DNA from: HGM04593 sp045661225
GTDB lineage: Bacteria > Bacteroidota > Bacteroidia > Bacteroidales > Bacteroidaceae
DNA: 64,000 bases
Reading direction: 5' to 3'
Assembly: GCA_045661225.1 (NCBI GenBank)
Contig: JAZRFF010000021.1
Span: 1 to 64,000, forward strand
Shown here: positions 60,336 through 64,000 of the stretch, in pieces
Numbering within the stretch: the stretch's first letter is position 1
Layout: every line of letters starts with the position of its first letter
Notes under the pieces: generated by a model
What the model was told of the DNA's origin: nothing
Databases searched by the model: none
Seen by the model: only the letters and a program-made list of their open reading frames with translations
Translations under genes and position numbers: made by a program

Positions 60336-61876
60336 TACGACAGTTTCTTCAAAAGCGATGTTATGCTCACATTATCCTGAATGAGGTTTCTAAGGTCGCT
60401 TATAGCCACACGACGCTGCTCCATTGTGTCGCGCTCGCGCAGTGTCACCATTCCGTCCTCAAGAGTCTGGTGGTCGACAGTAACACAGTACGGAGTACCA
60501 ATTGCGTCCATACGGCGGTAACGTTTACCGATAGAATCCTTCTCTTCGTAGTAACAATTGAAGTTGAACTTAAGTTCGTTCATAATCTCACGTGCCTTTT
60601 CGGGCAGACCGTCTTTCTTTACAAGGGGCAACACAGCAAGCTTCACCGGCGCAAGTGCCGCAGGCAGACGCAGTACTACACGTGTCTCGCCATTCTCGAG
60701 TTTCTCCTCGCAGTACGATGCGCACATAACGCTGAGGAACATACGGTCGACACCGATAGAAGTCTCAATAACATACGGAGTGTAGCTCTCGTTTGTCTCG
60801 GGGTCGAAGTACTTGATATTCTTGCCCGAGAATTTCTCGTGCTGTCCAAGGTCGAAGTTTGTACGTGAGTGAATACCCTCAACCTCTTTAAAGCCGAAAG
60901 GCATACGGAATTCAATATCGGTTGCAGCATTTGCATAGTGCGCAAGCTTCTCGTGGTCGTGGTAACGATAAGCATCGTCGCCGAATCCGAGCGCCTTGTG
61001 CCAAGCGAGACGTGTCTCTTTCCACTTGTTGAACCACTCAAGTTCGCTGCCGGGACGCACAAAGAACTGCATCTCCATCTGCTCGAACTCGCGCATACGG
61101 AAGATAAACTGACGAGCGACAATCTCGTTACGGAAAGCCTTACCGATTTGCGCTATACCGAAAGGAATGCGCATACGTCCGGTCTTCTGCACGTTAAGAT
61201 AGTTTACAAAGATACCCTGTGCAGTCTCGGGACGCAAATATATCTTCATTGCGCCGTCGGCTGTAGAACCCATATCGGTCGAGAACATCAGATTGAACTG
61301 ACGCACCTCGGTCCAGTTGCGTGTGCCCGAAATGGGACATACAATCTCTTCGTCAATTATAATTTGGCGCAGCTCGTCAAGGTCCATAGCGTTGAGTGCC
61401 TTTGCGAAACGTGCCTGCAATGCGTCGCGTTTCTCTTTTTCGGCAAGAACCTTGGGGTTAGTCTCCATAAAAAGCTCACGGTTGAAAGAGTCGCCGAAAC
61501 GCTTAGCGGCCTTAGCAGCCTCTTTCTCCATTTTCTCTTCGTACTTTGCAATCTGCTCCTCTATAAGCACGTCGGCACGGTAGCGTTTCTTTGAATCGCG
61601 GTTGTCGATGAGAGGGTCGTTGAACGCATCGACGTGACCCGATGCTTTCCAGATTGTCGGGTGCATAAAGATTGCCGAATCGATACCTACAATATTATCG
61701 TTCAGCAGCACCATACTCTGCCACCAATAGGTCTTAATGTTATTCTTCAGCTCCACACCCATCTGACCATAATCGTACACAGCACCGAGGCCGTCGTATA
61801 TATCACTCGAGGGGAACACAAAACCATACTCCTTGCAATGCGCAACTACTTTCTTGAAAACATCTTCTTGAGCCAT
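60335..61876 (-). CDS. glyS: Glycyl-tRNA synthetase (homodimeric class II type)
   Basis: The 513-residue enzyme charges tRNA-Gly. It is the single-chain eukaryote/archaea-like alpha2 form rather than the glyQ/glyS tetramer. Class II motifs visible are GLGAVYDYGQMGVELKNNI (N-terminal region), RPETAQGIFVNYLN, IGKAFRNEIVARQFIFRMRE (motif 2) and TSIGVDRMFLSVM (motif 3). The anticodon-binding domain forms the last ~120 residues. It is the first gene of glyS-FKBP-DUF3467. No T-box-like leader is evident in the 340 bp upstream. Confidence 0.96.
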   Translation of the reverse strand: MAQEDVFKKVVAHCKEYGFVFPSSDIYDGLGAVYDYGQMGVELKNNIKTYWWQSMVLLNDNIVGIDSAIFMHPTIWKASGHVDAFNDPLIDNRDSKKRYRADVLIEEQIAKYEEKMEKEAAKAAKRFGDSFNRELFMETNPKVLAEKEKRDALQARFAKALNAMDLDELRQIIIDEEIVCPISGTRNWTEVRQFNLMFSTDMGSTADGAMKIYLRPETAQGIFVNYLNVQKTGRMRIPFGIAQIGKAFRNEIVARQFIFRMREFEQMEMQFFVRPGSELEWFNKWKETRLAWHKALGFGDDAYRYHDHEKLAHYANAATDIEFRMPFGFKEVEGIHSRTNFDLGQHEKFSGKNIKYFDPETNESYTPYVIETSIGVDRMFLSVMCASYCEEKLENGETRVVLRLPAALAPVKLAVLPLVKKDGLPEKAREIMNELKFNFNCYYEEKDSIGKRYRRMDAIGTPYCVTVDHQTLEDGMVTLRERDTMEQRRVAISDLRNLIQDNVSITSLLKKLS

Positions 61877-62138
61877 AATTGTATATTTTTTTATCTATTT
61901 TTCTTAATTGAAAATACTTTGTATAAATATTATGCAAAGTAAAGCATTTTTTGGGTAAAAACCTCGTTTGTCGGCTACTATAATTATAAAATATACTTAA
62001 AATAATCTTTAACGTCAATCCTTGCTCCAAGCCCCCGGCTTGCAGAATAAGCAAGAGTGCTTTTCAGAAGGATAATTTAAAGCATTTTCATTATACAGGC
62101 CCAACATTCAAGAACCACTTACGCCCAAGCGCCTGTAT
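61877..62138. other. Gene-free region between glyS and the next operon
   Basis: The stretch is AT-rich near glyS, where a promoter must lie, although no good TAnnTTTG box is visible on the minus strand. The rest shows no gene or RNA that I recognise. Confidence 0.5.
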
Positions 62139-62172
62139 AAAAAAAAGCAAGGCATTGCAAGCCTTGCTTTAA
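62139..62172 (-). terminator. Terminator of the transglutaminase-like gene
   Basis: AAAGCAAGGC and GCCTTGCTTT form the stem; on the minus strand a run of eight T follows. Confidence 0.85.
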
Positions 62173-62219
62173 GATATCTTCAAAACCACATTATGATGCC
62201 TTCTGCAGGCACGATTCAC

Positions 62220-63734
62220 TCATTTGCGCAATGACACACGGTGCTCCCTGACTTTGTGGTTATTATCGAGCATAATGACACTTAATTTGTCGTCGGGCTT
62301 CACGTTGCTCCAGCCCAATGGAGCGCCATTGGTGCAAGTAGGCTCGCACAGGACGAATTTACGCCCCTCAATCATCATATAGTTACCGTTTATGTGGCTC
62401 TTGAAATTCACAGCCACAAGCACGTGTCCGGGCACAAACACAAGTGCAACGTCAAGCCCCAGCAGGTCACGCACAAGACGCGAGAAAAGCACGCTGCGGT
62501 CGTCACAGTCGTTGTACGAGTAGTGCACGCACTCATCGGGGAAGAATATGCGGTCACCACCCCACACTTTATCGTCATACTCATATTTGAAGCCCGTCTG
62601 CACAAAGTTCAGAAGCCTTGTGGCAGCCTCAACCTCGGTCATTCCGTCGAGCTGACGTTTGATTGCCGGATAGAGAGCGTTGCTGACCCTTTCGTCAAAG
62701 GGAGTGTTTGCATACATAGCCCAACGTGTCAGGCTGTTGTCGCCTATCATAGATGTCGGCAACGTGCTGTAGAAATCGAGATTATTCTTGTTAACGGCAA
62801 CCTCGACGCTGAAATCGGGGTAACCGACAGCTGTTATACGGTGTTTTTTGGCCGGCGTATAACCCAACTGCTGGTTGTTGCGCAGAATGAGCGAGAGAGA
62901 CTTCTCTTTTTGGAACGCTATTGGGCATATTTGCAGGCGCATAGGCAGTTTTTCGGTCGAATAGTAACGGCAGCCGTCTATAAGGTACGATGGTTGTTCG
63001 TATATATAGTGCTCGCTACCGTATAGCATATAAAGGCGTTTGCTGTCAACAGCGAGCCTCATCTTGTAGCCCGACTGCATATAGATATAAGCCGTAAGCA
63101 ACGCAGCCGAGTTCAGGTCCTTGCCATAAACAGCGTGCGACAAGGCGGTAATCATCTGCAAATAGCCCCAGTCACTCAAACGCAGTTCGTCGCGCAGCGC
63201 AAGGCAGTCGATAAGCATATTATTATGCGTTTCACTCGACATCTCCTCGAGCGCATCGGCAACATCGTTGGGTTTTATCGAGTATAGCTCCACCTTGTCC
63301 GACAGTGCGAAGCGCACCTTTGCTTCGGTGCCGAAAAACGTGAATTTCACGCTCTCGACGAATGTCGCAGGCACCTCTTTTATAGGCTCTACAGGTTGCG
63401 GTTGGGGTTCGGGTTCAACCTTGGGAATAACGACATCTATAGGCACAGGCTTGTCCTCTATTGGGGCAACCTTTTCCTCTTCGGGTATAACTACCGGCGG
63501 AAGCGGTTCTTCTTTGGGTGCCGGTGTGGGAGGAGCCCCCTCGAACTCCTTCCAGGGGTTACGAACAAAATCAATATACTCCTTCATCACGCTGTTCTTG
63601 AACTCCTCAAAATCATCGTAAACAGACTTTGCAAACTCGTTAAAGTCGCCCCAGCCGTCAAAATCGTCGTCGCTCTGCGCAAATCCCGCCTGCGACGCAC
63701 AAGCCAACAGAAGAAGTATAAATATTCGTTTCAT
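62220..63734 (-). CDS. Exported transglutaminase-like domain protein
   Basis: The 504-residue protein has a signal peptide (ends GFAQSD), a Pro/Glu-rich linker (about 65-120) and a beta-rich domain. A transglutaminase-like papain-fold domain lies at about 370-480: catalytic Cys in YNDCDDRSVLFSRLV and His in FVPGHVLVAV. Both catalytic residues are present. Such domains in bacteria are usually proteases or peptide-modifying enzymes rather than cross-linkers. It lies 73 bp downstream of the gene at 63808, but a terminator separates them. The substrate is unknown. Confidence 0.82.
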   Translation of the reverse strand: MKRIFILLLLACASQAGFAQSDDDFDGWGDFNEFAKSVYDDFEEFKNSVMKEYIDFVRNPWKEFEGAPPTPAPKEEPLPPVVIPEEEKVAPIEDKPVPIDVVIPKVEPEPQPQPVEPIKEVPATFVESVKFTFFGTEAKVRFALSDKVELYSIKPNDVADALEEMSSETHNNMLIDCLALRDELRLSDWGYLQMITALSHAVYGKDLNSAALLTAYIYMQSGYKMRLAVDSKRLYMLYGSEHYIYEQPSYLIDGCRYYSTEKLPMRLQICPIAFQKEKSLSLILRNNQQLGYTPAKKHRITAVGYPDFSVEVAVNKNNLDFYSTLPTSMIGDNSLTRWAMYANTPFDERVSNALYPAIKRQLDGMTEVEAATRLLNFVQTGFKYEYDDKVWGGDRIFFPDECVHYSYNDCDDRSVLFSRLVRDLLGLDVALVFVPGHVLVAVNFKSHINGNYMMIEGRKFVLCEPTCTNGAPLGWSNVKPDDKLSVIMLDNNHKVREHRVSLRK

Positions 63735-63756
63735 TGCAAACTAATTTAGTTTAGTG

Positions 63757-63785
63757 TAAAAAGAAAGGCCTTTTGCAGGCCTTTC
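63757..63785 (-). terminator. Terminator of the 63808 gene
   Basis: AAAGGCC and GGCCTTT pair around a 7-nt loop. On the minus strand CTTTTT follows. Confidence 0.75.
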
Positions 63786-63807
63786 CGTTATATGCATTCA
63801 GATTATA

Positions 63808-64000
63808 TTACTGCAAATCTTTCTTCATAATATCATCAACGATGCTCTCGAGTTCGTCGCCCTCTTTCTCAAGTTCTTTCTTAAGGTTGCGCTTGAGAGA
63901 AGCTGCCATCTGCTGCTTGTCATAAGCCAAACGAGCCTGAACCTCAATCTTACCGCCCTTGAGGCGACGGAACATCTTCATTGTGGGGTTACCGTCGGTC
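63808..64000 (-). CDS. C-terminal end of an unrecognised gene (partial)
   Basis: The frame runs from the window edge to TAA at 63810-63808 and gives the last 63 residues: a Lys/Arg-rich segment (PTMKMFRRLKGGKIEVQARL), then an acidic helix (LKKELEKEGDELES) and a short end, IMKKDLQ. The composition suggests a helical, charged C-terminus. I recognise no domain. It lies upstream of the transglutaminase-like gene in the same direction. Confidence 0.7.
   Translation of the reverse strand, partial: TDGNPTMKMFRRLKGGKIEVQARLAYDKQQMAASLKRNLKKELEKEGDELESIVDDIMKKDLQ

Overview
The window is a chromosomal segment of a member of the order Bacteroidales, most likely a gut or rumen Prevotellaceae/Bacteroidaceae-type organism. 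Three things point there: the 16S rRNA 5' end carries a Bacteroides-like sequence; promoter after promoter has the Bacteroidetes form (TTTG-like -33, 19-21 bp spacer, TAnnTTTG -7) with no clear Shine-Dalgarno sequences; and the gene set is typical (ResB/CcsA-like cytochrome biogenesis protein, pyruvate:ferredoxin oxidoreductase, GH92, CBM20-type MalQ, DUF3078, DUF3467, C10 proteases, type IX-like C-terminal tails).

Layout. 1-112 is the start of a 16S rRNA gene (minus). 736-2498 (minus) is folP-cdaA. 2839-4483 (plus) is a compact trio: HprK/PEPCK-like P-loop protein, Ser-His signal-peptidase-like protein and PqqD. 4484-5650 is a gene-free block of long direct repeats; a 131-bp part recurs inverted at 13992-14122. 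Between the two copies lie divergent genes for two large secreted proteins: a discoidin/FIVAR-like protein (minus) and an M60-type zinc metallopeptidase (plus). 14260-17712 (minus) holds a formate/nitrite-type transporter and MalQ. 17962-20050 (plus) is an amidase plus MlaD-like pair. 20226-21902 (minus) is a GHL10 glycosidase, followed by plus-strand nifJ, a GadC-like permease, a GH92 mannosidase lipoprotein and a small lipoprotein. 30879-34234 (minus) is a DUF3078 protein plus CPA2 antiporter. 34469-38106 (plus) is yidC, an unknown gene and a DUF2156 gene.

The DUF2156 operon is interrupted at 38122-39782. The 5' end of a uracil-DNA-glycosylase-like gene is duplicated as 117-bp direct repeats around 1.4 kb of AT-rich foreign DNA. 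The right junction supplies a new promoter and start codon, so the downstream copy reads as an intact gene. Next come two C10 (streptopain-like) cysteine proteases. The second is a giant 3695-residue protein that also carries a GH33-type sialidase domain, about 15 InlB/Listeria-Bacteroides-type repeats, ricin-like segments and a Cys-rich insert. It is followed by an uncatalogued 52-residue peptide gene. 53246-55514 is a ZapB-like gene, zapA and rny; 55653-57652 (minus) is mntP-ccsA; 57824-58218 is tmRNA (tag GNNNYALAA); 58508-59371 is an AraC regulator; 59453-61876 (minus) is glyS-FKBP-DUF3467; 62220-64000 (minus) is a transglutaminase-like protein and the end of an unknown gene.

Read together, the accessory genes describe a host-glycoprotein forager: M60 and C10 proteases, sialidase, alpha-mannosidase and discoidin/ricin-like binding modules, exported with a shared C-terminal tail. 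The rest is housekeeping: translation, RNA decay, cell division, envelope biogenesis, central fermentation and manganese export.
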